64,000 nucleotides of DNA from Lactobacillus selangorensis. GTDB taxonomy: Bacteria; Bacillota; Bacilli; Lactobacillales; Lactobacillaceae. A program made the position numbers and the translations under genes. This document shows, piece by piece, positions 1 through 6,269 of this stretch. Under the pieces are notes generated by a model. That model worked only from the letters and a program-made list of their open reading frames with translations, did not search any database and was not told where the DNA came from. Each line of letters begins with the position of its first letter. Position 1 is the stretch's first letter. The stretch covers positions 248,001-312,000 of the forward strand of contig NZ_JQAZ01000002.1 of NCBI RefSeq assembly GCF_001437205.1, in the 5' to 3' direction.

Positions 1-454
1 TATGTTTTTTACTGCCGATGTCGATCGCATCTTGATAGCCATCGGTGAAAATGACCATCGTTGTCATCTCTAAGCCGGCGTCTGCCATCACTTGCGGGTC
101 AAAATCAATCACCGGATCACCGGCTGTTACCTCTTGGTCGATTGCAACATGCGGCGTAAATCCTTTGCCTTTCAATTGAACAGTATCCAGACCGATATGC
201 ACAAGTACACTGATGCCATGCACATTGGCCTTGATACCGACTGCATGCTGACTGCTGGGCAAGGCGACAATGGTGCCGCTGATTGGTGCGACGACCTGCG
301 TCGCGCCATCGGCCGGCTTGACAGCGAACCCATCGCCCATCATTTTGGTTGAAAATACTTTGTCATTTACTTCGTCGAGCGGAATTGCTTCGCCAGTAAT
401 CGGTGCAACCACGACGAATGCGGCTGGTTTCTGCTTCTTTTTAAATCCGAACAT
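1..454 (-). CDS. PTS glucose-type IIA protein (partial, 3' end outside window)
   Basis: The reading frame starts at an ATG preceded by GGAGG and stays open to the window edge, giving 151 codons of a family that usually runs to about 160. It is a stand-alone EIIA-Glc (Crr-like) protein, a cytoplasmic phosphocarrier that passes phosphate from HPr to an EIIB domain and often serves in carbon regulation. Both conserved histidines are visible in SQHAVGIK and VLVHIGLDT; the second is the phosphorylated one in the family. The early PITGEAIPL stretch is also typical. A cre-like site and an attenuator-like leader lie upstream. A second paralogue sits about 4.5 kb away. Which sugar permease it serves cannot be told. 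Confidence 0.9.
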   Translation of the reverse strand, partial: MFGFKKKQKPAAFVVVAPITGEAIPLDEVNDKVFSTKMMGDGFAVKPADGATQVVAPISGTIVALPSSQHAVGIKANVHGISVLVHIGLDTVQLKGKGFTPHVAIDQEVTAGDPVIDFDPQVMADAGLEMTTMVIFTDGYQDAIDIGSKKH

Positions 455-483
455 CTTGCGTCCTCCATTTCAAATTGGGTCAC

Positions 484-549
484 AAAAAAACTCTTTGCAG
501 CACACACTTTTCCCTTGGTACTTAGAAAAGGTAATGCCTCAAAGAGTTT
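484..549 (-). promoter_or_regulatory. Attenuator-like 5' leader of the PTS IIA gene
   Basis: On the minus strand AAACTCTTTG and CAAAGAGTTT form a 10-bp stem enclosing a second stem (CTTTTC with GAAAAG), directly followed by seven T residues. This has the form of an intrinsic terminator lying between the promoter and the ribosome site of the IIA gene. I infer a conditional terminator (antiterminator protein, riboswitch or small RNA end); I recognise no known riboswitch class or canonical RAT element in it. Confidence 0.55.
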
Positions 550-578
550 GAGTAACAATCCTTATTTTCACTTTTCAA

Positions 579-626
579 TTAAAACGCTTTCGACAATTAT
601 CATAACATGCCTGTCCAAAAATGCAA
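579..626 (-). promoter_or_regulatory. Promoter with cre-like site for the PTS IIA gene
   Basis: A TTGCAT -35 (621-626) and TATGAT -10 (599-604) are separated by 16 bp on the minus strand. Just downstream, TCGAAAGCGTTTTAA (579-593) matches the CcpA cre consensus with two mismatches, placed where it would overlap the transcription start. Catabolite repression is an inference. Confidence 0.55.
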
Positions 627-819
627 GCGAATTCAAAAAAATATTTTAGCGCTCCTTTCGTACTGTCCAAGTTGGCCACCCAATAGAAACACTCAAAAGC
701 GGCCTTTTTCTTTCATTTTCTGATAACTCGTCCAAATTAGGGGGTTAATTTTCAGTCAAAATATGCTAGTATAAATTGTAACTATAATTTGTCACAATCA
801 TTTAGGAGGATTTCATCAC

Positions 820-1704
820 ATGCCATTAGTAAACGGTACTGCTATTTTTGATGCCGCACGTGCAGGTCACTACTGCGTCGGCGCATTCAACACAAACAAC
901 TTGGAATGGACTCGTGCCATTTTAGCTGCTGCTCAAGAAAAGAACGTTCCTGTTCTGATCCAAACATCAATGGGCGCTGCTAAATACATGGGCGGCTACG
1001 AACTTTGCAAAGGCTTAATCGAAGCCGAAGTTAAGTCAATGGCAATCACAGTTCCAGTTATTATCCATTTGGATCATGGGAACTACGAAGCTGCTAAAGA
1101 AGCGATTGCTGCTGGTTACAACTCCGTTATGTTCGATGGCCATGATTTACCATTTGACGAAAACCTTGAAAAGACAAAGGAAATCGTTAAGTTAGCTCAT
1201 TCTAAAGGTATCTCCGTTGAAGCCGAAGTCGGCTCAATCGGCGGTGAAGAAGATGGCGTTATCGGTGAAGGTGAATTAGCCAGCGTTGATGAAGCTAAGC
1301 AATTAGCTGCAACAGGCATTGACTACTTAGCTGCCGGTATCGGTAACATCCACGGCAAGTATCCTGACAACTGGAAAGGCTTGAACTTCAAGCGTCTTGG
1401 CGAAATCGCTGATGCTGTCAAGTTGCCATTAGTTCTCCATGGTGGTTCAGGTATTCCTCGTGAACAAGTTGAAAAAGCTATCTCCATGGGTATTTCCAAG
1501 TTGAACATCAACACAGAATGCCAGATGGCCTTCGCTAAAGCAACTCGTGAATACATCGAAGCTGGTAAGGACCTCGAAGGCAAGGGCTACGATCCTCGTA
1601 AGTTGCTTGCACCTGGTACAAAGGCTATCGAAGATACTGTTAAAGAAACAATCGGCTGGATGGGTACACATCAAGTTGAATTGGTTCCACAGGATATCAA
1701 ATAA
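820..1704 (+). CDS. fba: Class II fructose-1,6-bisphosphate aldolase
   Basis: The 294-residue product is a class II, zinc-dependent fructose-bisphosphate aldolase, which splits fructose 1,6-bisphosphate into glyceraldehyde 3-phosphate and dihydroxyacetone phosphate in glycolysis. HLDHG near residue 86 carries a metal-binding histidine, and NIHGKYP near residue 185 and VLHGGSGIP near residue 212 are the further family motifs. It starts at ATG eight bases after AGGAGG. It appears monocistronic, ending in a strong terminator. The codon choice is highly biased, as expected for an abundant glycolytic enzyme. It could act on tagatose bisphosphate as well; sequence alone does not exclude this. Confidence 0.95.
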   Translation: MPLVNGTAIFDAARAGHYCVGAFNTNNLEWTRAILAAAQEKNVPVLIQTSMGAAKYMGGYELCKGLIEAEVKSMAITVPVIIHLDHGNYEAAKEAIAAGYNSVMFDGHDLPFDENLEKTKEIVKLAHSKGISVEAEVGSIGGEEDGVIGEGELASVDEAKQLAATGIDYLAAGIGNIHGKYPDNWKGLNFKRLGEIADAVKLPLVLHGGSGIPREQVEKAISMGISKLNINTECQMAFAKATREYIEAGKDLEGKGYDPRKLLAPGTKAIEDTVKETIGWMGTHQVELVPQDIK

Positions 1705-1720
1705 ATTAAGTCCATTAACG

Positions 1721-1756
1721 AAAAACGTCTGTCTCGTTTGAGACAGACGTTTTTTA
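1721..1756 (+). terminator. Intrinsic terminator of fba
   Basis: AACGTCTGTCTC and GAGACAGACGTT form a perfect stem with a GTTT loop, followed by a T run. Confidence 0.9.
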
Positions 1757-1760
1757 TGTT

Positions 1761-1788
1761 ATAACGCCGTTACAGTTTTTGTAACGCC
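1761..1788 (+). repeat. Paired TAACGCC motifs upstream of an oxidoreductase gene
   Basis: TAACGCC occurs twice, 20 bp apart, and the sequence between contains the inverted repeat CGTTACA / TGTAACG with a 5-bp loop. The pair lies just upstream of a TATACT -10 element (1807-1812). Closely similar motifs occur at 24997-25065 and 50205-50269. An operator role is an inference. Confidence 0.4.
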
Positions 1789-1836
1789 ACTTGCTAACGA
1801 ACATGGTATACTGGCCGTGAAAGGAAAGCGATTACT

Positions 1837-2784
1837 ATGCGTGCAATAGTTGTACATCAACCTGGCGATTCAAGTGTTTTGAAGATGGAAGAACGCCCCA
1901 TTCCGAAAGCGACGAAAGACTGGTCTGTGATGAAGATTCATGCCTTCGGTGTTCACCGTTATGAAGTGCTCACCCGTGAAGGCGGTTCGCCGTCCGTTCA
2001 TTTTCCTAGAGTTATTGGGGTCGAGGCCGTTGGCGAAATCTATCAGCCTTCTGAAACTTCTAAATTAACGGCTGGTCAAAAAGTCGTCACTATGAATGGC
2101 GGGCTCGGCCGTGAATACGACGGCAGTTACGAAGAATATGCCCTTGTCCCTGATAAATACCTCTATCCAGTAGATTTTCAAGGTGATTGGGTTTCACTGG
2201 CCCAATATCCAGAAACCTTTGCAACAGCGTATGAAGGTCTGAAAACATTGCGTCTCCATCAAGGCCAATCGCTCTTGCTGCGTGGCGGCACAACTATCGT
2301 TGGTTTAGCAGCAATTCAATTAGGCAAAGCACTTGGGTTAAAGGTCACTGCCACAACACGGCAGCCGGAGCGGCTGCCGAAGCTGACCGAATTCGGTGCC
2401 GATGACAGTGTGCTTGATAAAGATTTGAAACTGCAAACGGACCAGACTTACGATGGCATCCTTGAATTCGTCGGTACGCCAACGCTGACCGACTCAATGG
2501 CCCATCTGAAGCCAATGGGTACCTGCAGTATTGTCGGCATGCTCGACAAAGAATGGGTCATCAATCATTTCGATCCGTTTGAAAATCTCGATCAGAAGTA
2601 TCTGACCGTCGACGACAGCGGCAATATTACGCCGGCAGAAGTTCAGGAAATGTTCAAACTGATTAAGGACCATCATCTGACGATTCCGATTTCAAAGACC
2701 TTTACCTTGGATCAGATTGCTGCCGCTCAGGATTACACGATGACCGAACGGCCGGTTGGCGTTGTAATCGTTTCGAATGATTAA
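1837..2784 (+). CDS. Zinc-free MDR family oxidoreductase (quinone reductase-like)
   Basis: The 315-residue product has the two-part fold of medium-chain dehydrogenases: an N-terminal GroES-like domain and a Rossmann domain with the nucleotide-binding stretch GGTTIVGLAAIQLG near residue 153. The zinc-binding cysteines of alcohol dehydrogenases are absent, which fits the NADPH:quinone oxidoreductase branch. The substrate is unknown. The gene has its own promoter region with paired TAACGCC motifs and its own terminator, so it is probably a single-gene unit. The ATG follows GAAAGGAAAG at good distance. Confidence 0.8.
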   Translation: MRAIVVHQPGDSSVLKMEERPIPKATKDWSVMKIHAFGVHRYEVLTREGGSPSVHFPRVIGVEAVGEIYQPSETSKLTAGQKVVTMNGGLGREYDGSYEEYALVPDKYLYPVDFQGDWVSLAQYPETFATAYEGLKTLRLHQGQSLLLRGGTTIVGLAAIQLGKALGLKVTATTRQPERLPKLTEFGADDSVLDKDLKLQTDQTYDGILEFVGTPTLTDSMAHLKPMGTCSIVGMLDKEWVINHFDPFENLDQKYLTVDDSGNITPAEVQEMFKLIKDHHLTIPISKTFTLDQIAAAQDYTMTERPVGVVIVSND

Positions 2785-2813
2785 CATTTGCCAGTGATTT
2801 AATGAAGGTATCA

Positions 2814-2844
2814 AACGCCAAGTGAATCTACTTGGCGTTTTTTA
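2814..2844 (+). terminator. Intrinsic terminator of the MDR oxidoreductase gene
   Basis: CGCCAAG and CTTGGCG pair around an 8-base loop and are followed by six T residues. The next promoter begins immediately afterwards. Confidence 0.85.
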
Positions 2845-2845
2845 G

Positions 2846-2875
2846 TTGACAAACGCGAACATATGTTTGTATATT
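2846..2875 (+). promoter_or_regulatory. SOS promoter with LexA box
   Basis: A consensus TTGACA -35 (2846-2851) and TATATT -10 (2870-2875) are spaced by 18 bp. Between them CGAACATATGTTTG (2856-2869) matches the Gram-positive LexA/DinR box CGAAC-N4-GTTCG with one mismatch in the right arm. LexA bound here would block RNA polymerase, so the downstream polymerase operon is expected to be DNA-damage inducible. Confidence 0.8.
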
Positions 2876-2905
2876 GGAGGTAGTAATTGTTGGGAAGTGT
2901 TAACG

Positions 2906-4219
2906 TTGAACTTAAAGGACTTATACGCAGATGAACCGCATGGTGTTTTCTTTTTGATCGATAATAAATCATTCTATGCCTCGTGTGAGGCGGTGCAACG
3001 AGGATTGAATCCGCTGAAGGTGCCGCTTGTTGTGCTCTCAGAAACTGAAAATACCGGCGATGGGCTTGTCCTCGCCACTTCGCCAGAGGCTAAAAAACTG
3101 TACCATCTCAAAAACAACGTTTCACGGGCGACCGACCTGCCGCATGATCCTCGTTTGCTGATTGTGCCGCCTAGAATGAATCTTTATATCCGCAAAAATT
3201 TACAAATCAACCAAATTTTTAAAGAATTTGTCGCACCAGAAGATTTGGTGCCCTATTCGATTGACGAATCAATCCTCGACCTGACCCATTCATGGCGGCT
3301 GTTCGGCGCGACACCGCATGACGTTGCCTGCCGCATCCAGCACACCGTTCGGCACCGGCTCGGCCTGTACACGACCGTCGGCATTGGCGACAATCCGCTG
3401 CAAGCGAAGATTGCCCTTGATATTTATGCCAAGCACGCTGATGACCTGATTGGTGAAATCCATTATCGAACGGTCCCGCAAAAATTGTGGCCGATTCCCA
3501 ACATCACAGACGTCTGGAGTATCGGCCACCGCACTGCAGCCCATTTGGCCAGACTCGGGATTCACAATCTGGACGACCTGGCGCATACGAATCCCTACTT
3601 TCTGAAACAGCAGATGGGTCTAATCGGCGAACAGCTTTTTGCTTTGGCGTGGGGAATCGACCGTACCAACGTCCGCAAACGGCTTCGACCTCGTTCAGCT
3701 TCGATCGGCAATTCGCAAGTACTACCCCGTGATTACACCCAGCGCAGTGAAATTGAAGTTGTGCTCAAAGAATTAGGCGAACAGGTGGCGGCCCGCTTGC
3801 GCCACCATCACAAGAAAACGACGGGTATCAGTCTTTCAATCGGCTTTTCCTATGCGGCCGCCCAGCAAGATGGCCGTTCTGGTCTAAAAGGTGCCGTTCG
3901 GATCGGTGCGACTGACGAAGATCGCATCATTTGCCGGACACTGGTCACTTTATTCCGCCAGCTGTGGCAGGGCCAGTCGCTGCGGCATCTAGCCGTCTAC
4001 ACTTTCAAACTCGTCGCTGCCACCGGCCTGCAGCTCAATTTATTTGCATCAACGAAACAACAAATTCAGCAGGATACAATCGGCCATTTAGTCGACACGA
4101 TTCACGATCAATACGGCTTTACGGCACTCGTGCGTGGTTCCAGCTTATTACATGGCGGCACCGCCATCGAACGAGCGTCATTGGTCGGCGGTCATAATGG
4201 AGGCAACGCTTATGAATAA
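2906..4219 (+). CDS. Y-family DNA polymerase (UmuC/UvrX-like)
   Basis: This is a translesion DNA polymerase of the UmuC type known from Bacillus and lactobacilli, about 437 residues. The first catalytic region, FFLIDNKSFYASCE near residue 14, holds the metal-binding aspartate, and YSIDES near residue 116 carries the SIDE motif. Later come the helix-hairpin-helix and little-finger regions. The start is uncertain: frame homology fits TTG at 2906 or GTG at 2897, yet the excellent GGAGGT at 2876-2881 is best spaced for an out-of-frame TTG at 2887. The frame overlaps the next gene by 8 bp, forming an operon with a YolD-like gene under a LexA box. Confidence 0.88.
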   Translation: MNLKDLYADEPHGVFFLIDNKSFYASCEAVQRGLNPLKVPLVVLSETENTGDGLVLATSPEAKKLYHLKNNVSRATDLPHDPRLLIVPPRMNLYIRKNLQINQIFKEFVAPEDLVPYSIDESILDLTHSWRLFGATPHDVACRIQHTVRHRLGLYTTVGIGDNPLQAKIALDIYAKHADDLIGEIHYRTVPQKLWPIPNITDVWSIGHRTAAHLARLGIHNLDDLAHTNPYFLKQQMGLIGEQLFALAWGIDRTNVRKRLRPRSASIGNSQVLPRDYTQRSEIEVVLKELGEQVAARLRHHHKKTTGISLSIGFSYAAAQQDGRSGLKGAVRIGATDEDRIICRTLVTLFRQLWQGQSLRHLAVYTFKLVAATGLQLNLFASTKQQIQQDTIGHLVDTIHDQYGFTALVRGSSLLHGGTAIERASLVGGHNGGNAYE

Positions 4220-4532
4220 CGATCTCAAACTGATTGAACAACGGATTGATGAACAGTTTCAGCGTAAAAGCAGAACGATGTACTGGCTCGAAGTCGTCGA
4301 TGATGTCTATGATCAGACCTATAATTTTTTCATGTGTCATCAAAAAAAGGGCGAGCCGCTGCGCTCTGTCCCTTTGCATTCACTGACCGACCACGACTTG
4401 GCCAGCCTTGAAACAATTATCGCTGCCTTACAGCACTATACTCAATTGACAATCCACTATTTTGGCTTCGTCGGCCAAGAATGGCCCGGTTCGCACCGCA
4501 TCATCCAGAAGAAACGGCATGGTGAAGAATGA
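4212..4532 (+). CDS. Hypothetical protein in the SOS polymerase operon
   Basis: I chose the ATG at 4212, which follows GGAGG inside the end of the polymerase gene, giving 106 residues. No family is recognised with confidence. The product is soluble, rich in charged and aromatic residues, and has no signal peptide. Small proteins of this size commonly sit between a UmuC-like polymerase and a YolD-like gene in Firmicutes, which suggests a role in polymerase control. The 3' end overlaps the next start by ATGA, indicating translational coupling. Confidence 0.75.
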   Translation: MNNDLKLIEQRIDEQFQRKSRTMYWLEVVDDVYDQTYNFFMCHQKKGEPLRSVPLHSLTDHDLASLETIIAALQHYTQLTIHYFGFVGQEWPGSHRIIQKKRHGEE

Positions 4533-4915
4533 TGAAAGCACAATTTAATCCGCAACTCGTCAAACAGTTTTTCAAGCATGGTTATCGGGATCGAGGTATG
4601 CTGAAGTGGCAGGGTTTCTACCTCTCCGATCACACCGCCGCCCTGAACCATGAAAAGGCCGCTGAGCAAACTCGTGAACACGTTCAGCCCCGCCCCCAGC
4701 AGACGCCGCTTGAAATTTCCCGTCTGCTGGACGCTTCGCTGACCTATCAGCGTCCAATCAGCCTGCAGCTCAATATCCGGGATGAAAACGGCCTTTTTGC
4801 GGAAGATTTAAACGGTATCGTCACAGGTTATGATGACGATCAGGTCTATTTAAGCACCTTAAAACAGCCGTTCTCAATGGATACGATTCGGAATATTCAC
4901 GCTGAAACATTTTAG
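4529..4915 (+). CDS. YolD-like family protein
   Basis: The 128-residue product has the YolD-like signature DRGMLKWQGFYLSDH near residue 16. In Bacillus, YolD-like proteins are encoded beside Y-family polymerases (YqjW/YqjX, UvrX/YolD) and are thought to act with them; the mechanism is unsettled. The start overlaps the preceding stop, and a strong terminator follows, closing the three-gene operon. Confidence 0.82.
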   Translation: MMKAQFNPQLVKQFFKHGYRDRGMLKWQGFYLSDHTAALNHEKAAEQTREHVQPRPQQTPLEISRLLDASLTYQRPISLQLNIRDENGLFAEDLNGIVTGYDDDQVYLSTLKQPFSMDTIRNIHAETF

Positions 4916-4924
4916 ACAATGTAA

Positions 4925-4957
4925 AAGACCCCTGATCAAAAATTGATCAGGGGTCTT
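4925..4957. terminator. Bidirectional terminator between convergent genes
   Basis: AAGACCCCTGATCAA and its exact complement form a 15-bp stem. It ends the polymerase operon on one side and, with a T-rich flank on the minus strand, the PTS IIA gene on the other. Confidence 0.8.
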
Positions 4958-4970
4958 GTGATTGCTTATT

Positions 4971-5477
4971 TTAATGGACGCTGGCTAAAGCACGCTGGTC
5001 TTCTTTCGCAACTGCAATCGGCTGGCCATGTGCCATAATGCCGTTTAACGGCGACACTTCGAAATCAGCGACCGCATCCCGTGAATTCATGATGCTAACC
5101 ATGGTGGTCACAGGCTTGCCACTTTCTCTGATTTCAGCCCGATTCATTGTCGCCAGCTGCGTAGTTGGTTTGACGTGGTCTCCAACGGCGACATTCAATT
5201 TGAAGGGGACACCTTCCATCGTATACGTATCGATTCCCATGTGGACTAAAACTTCCAGCGAGCCCGATTTGATTCCGATCGCATGCTTTGAAGGCAGGAT
5301 CGAGTTGACAACGCCCTTAACAGGGCTGTAAACAGCGTCATTGATGGGTTCGATTGCGAATCCGGCACCCAGCATCCCGCTGGCAAAATCGTCATCCGGC
5401 ACGTCTTTTAATGGAATCAATTCTCCGTTGACAGGTGCAAATAATTGTTTCTTAGCTTTTTGAAAAAAGAATGACAT
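4971..5477 (-). CDS. PTS glucose-type IIA protein, second copy
   Basis: The 168-residue product is a full-length EIIA-Glc domain. The two conserved histidines are His65 in KHAIGIK and His79 in VLVHMGIDT, the latter being the phosphorylated residue in the family. It lacks fused IIB or IIC domains, so it must serve a permease encoded elsewhere or act in regulation. It starts at ATG after AGGAGGGG. Its upstream leader is rich in hairpins (for example ATCGAT / ATCGAT directly before the ribosome site) but has no T run. Compared with the copy at the window start it has extra C-terminal residues. Confidence 0.9.
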   Translation of the reverse strand: MSFFFQKAKKQLFAPVNGELIPLKDVPDDDFASGMLGAGFAIEPINDAVYSPVKGVVNSILPSKHAIGIKSGSLEVLVHMGIDTYTMEGVPFKLNVAVGDHVKPTTQLATMNRAEIRESGKPVTTMVSIMNSRDAVADFEVSPLNGIMAHGQPIAVAKEDQRALASVH

Positions 5478-5569
5478 GGTGATCCCCTCCTAATCGATTT
5501 ATTCATCGATAAGCAGATCAAGCGGCCGCTCTTACGCCTTCGAAGGGAGGATCTTGCTTACAAATACAC

Positions 5570-5598
5570 CATACATGCAAGAACCGGTTCCACGTCAA
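5570..5598 (-). promoter_or_regulatory. Promoter with palindrome for the second PTS IIA gene
   Basis: TTGACG (5593-5598) and TGTATG (5570-5575) are spaced by 17 bp. The spacer contains the perfect palindrome GAACCGGTTC (5581-5590), a possible operator. The bound regulator is unknown. Confidence 0.45.
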
Positions 5599-5638
5599 GC
5601 GTTTTCATCAAAAAGATTTAAATTATTTTTTAGGCACC

Positions 5639-6211
5639 TTAATGACCCGGATAAGTCCGGATTTCTGGCGGAATGTAGGTCTTCATAAAGGTAAAAATTG
5701 CCGTCAGCGAATCCGAAAAACATAATTTCTGCCGATCGGCAACGGTCAAAAAACCTTTGGCCGTCATTTGGTCAAACATTTGTGCCAGCGGATTATAGTA
5801 GCCCATCACATTGAAAAAGGCACAGGGCGCATTATTTTCGCCGATGCGTGCCCAAGAGAAGGCTTCGCTGATTTCTTCGAGTGTCCCAGGTCCGCCCGGC
5901 AAGGCCAGACAACCATCTGCCTCCGTCAGCATCCGCTGTTTGCGGGTCGCCATATCGGCCACGACCTCCAAATCGGTTAGGCCATCCAACGCCGCACCGC
6001 GATCATAAAGAACCTTGGGAATGATGCCATGAACGACACCGCCCTTGGCCAGCACTTCCTTTGCTAAAGCGCCCATCAAGCCGAAACCGCCGCCCCCATA
6101 AATAAGCTCTAACTGATGACTCGCCAAATAAGCACCCAAATTCTGAGCGGCTTTCGTATAAACGGGATCATTGCCGCTGGAAGCCCCACAGTACACTGCG
6201 ATTTTTTTCAT
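5639..6211 (-). CDS. LOG family protein (TIGR00730 type)
   Basis: The 190-residue product has the Rossmann-like nucleotide-binding fold of the LOG family, with YGGGGFGLMG near residue 38 and the signature PGGPGTLEE near residue 104. Relatives are phosphoribohydrolases that release the base from a nucleoside 5'-monophosphate (cytokinin activation in plants); in bacteria the physiological substrate is generally unclear. I start it at MKKIAVYCG, which follows AGGAGG, rather than at the upstream in-frame codon. It ends without an obvious terminator before the next upstream promoter region. Confidence 0.88.
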   Translation of the reverse strand: MKKIAVYCGASSGNDPVYTKAAQNLGAYLASHQLELIYGGGGFGLMGALAKEVLAKGGVVHGIIPKVLYDRGAALDGLTDLEVVADMATRKQRMLTEADGCLALPGGPGTLEEISEAFSWARIGENNAPCAFFNVMGYYNPLAQMFDQMTAKGFLTVADRQKLCFSDSLTAIFTFMKTYIPPEIRTYPGH

Positions 6212-6235
6212 CTGTTTTTCCTCCTGACTGCACAC

Positions 6236-6264
6236 AAAAAGGTATCCGCATCATACGGATACTT
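6236..6264 (-). terminator. Terminator of the P-type ATPase gene
   Basis: On the minus strand GTATCCG and CGGATAC pair around a 7-base loop and run into CTTTTT. Confidence 0.8.
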
Positions 6265-6269
6265 TTATT

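Noticed and set aside
367-558. 63-residue minus-strand ORF overlapping the PTS IIA start
   Set aside because: It uses a TTG start inside the leader hairpin, lacks a ribosome site and overlaps the true IIA gene in another frame.
747-775. CodY-box-like AATTTTCAG and a weak promoter before fba
   Set aside because: Four mismatches to the CodY consensus and no clear -35 at a standard distance; not strong enough to list.
2494-2676. Several 60- to 70-codon ORFs antisense to the MDR oxidoreductase
   Set aside because: Shadows of the coding strand without ribosome sites.
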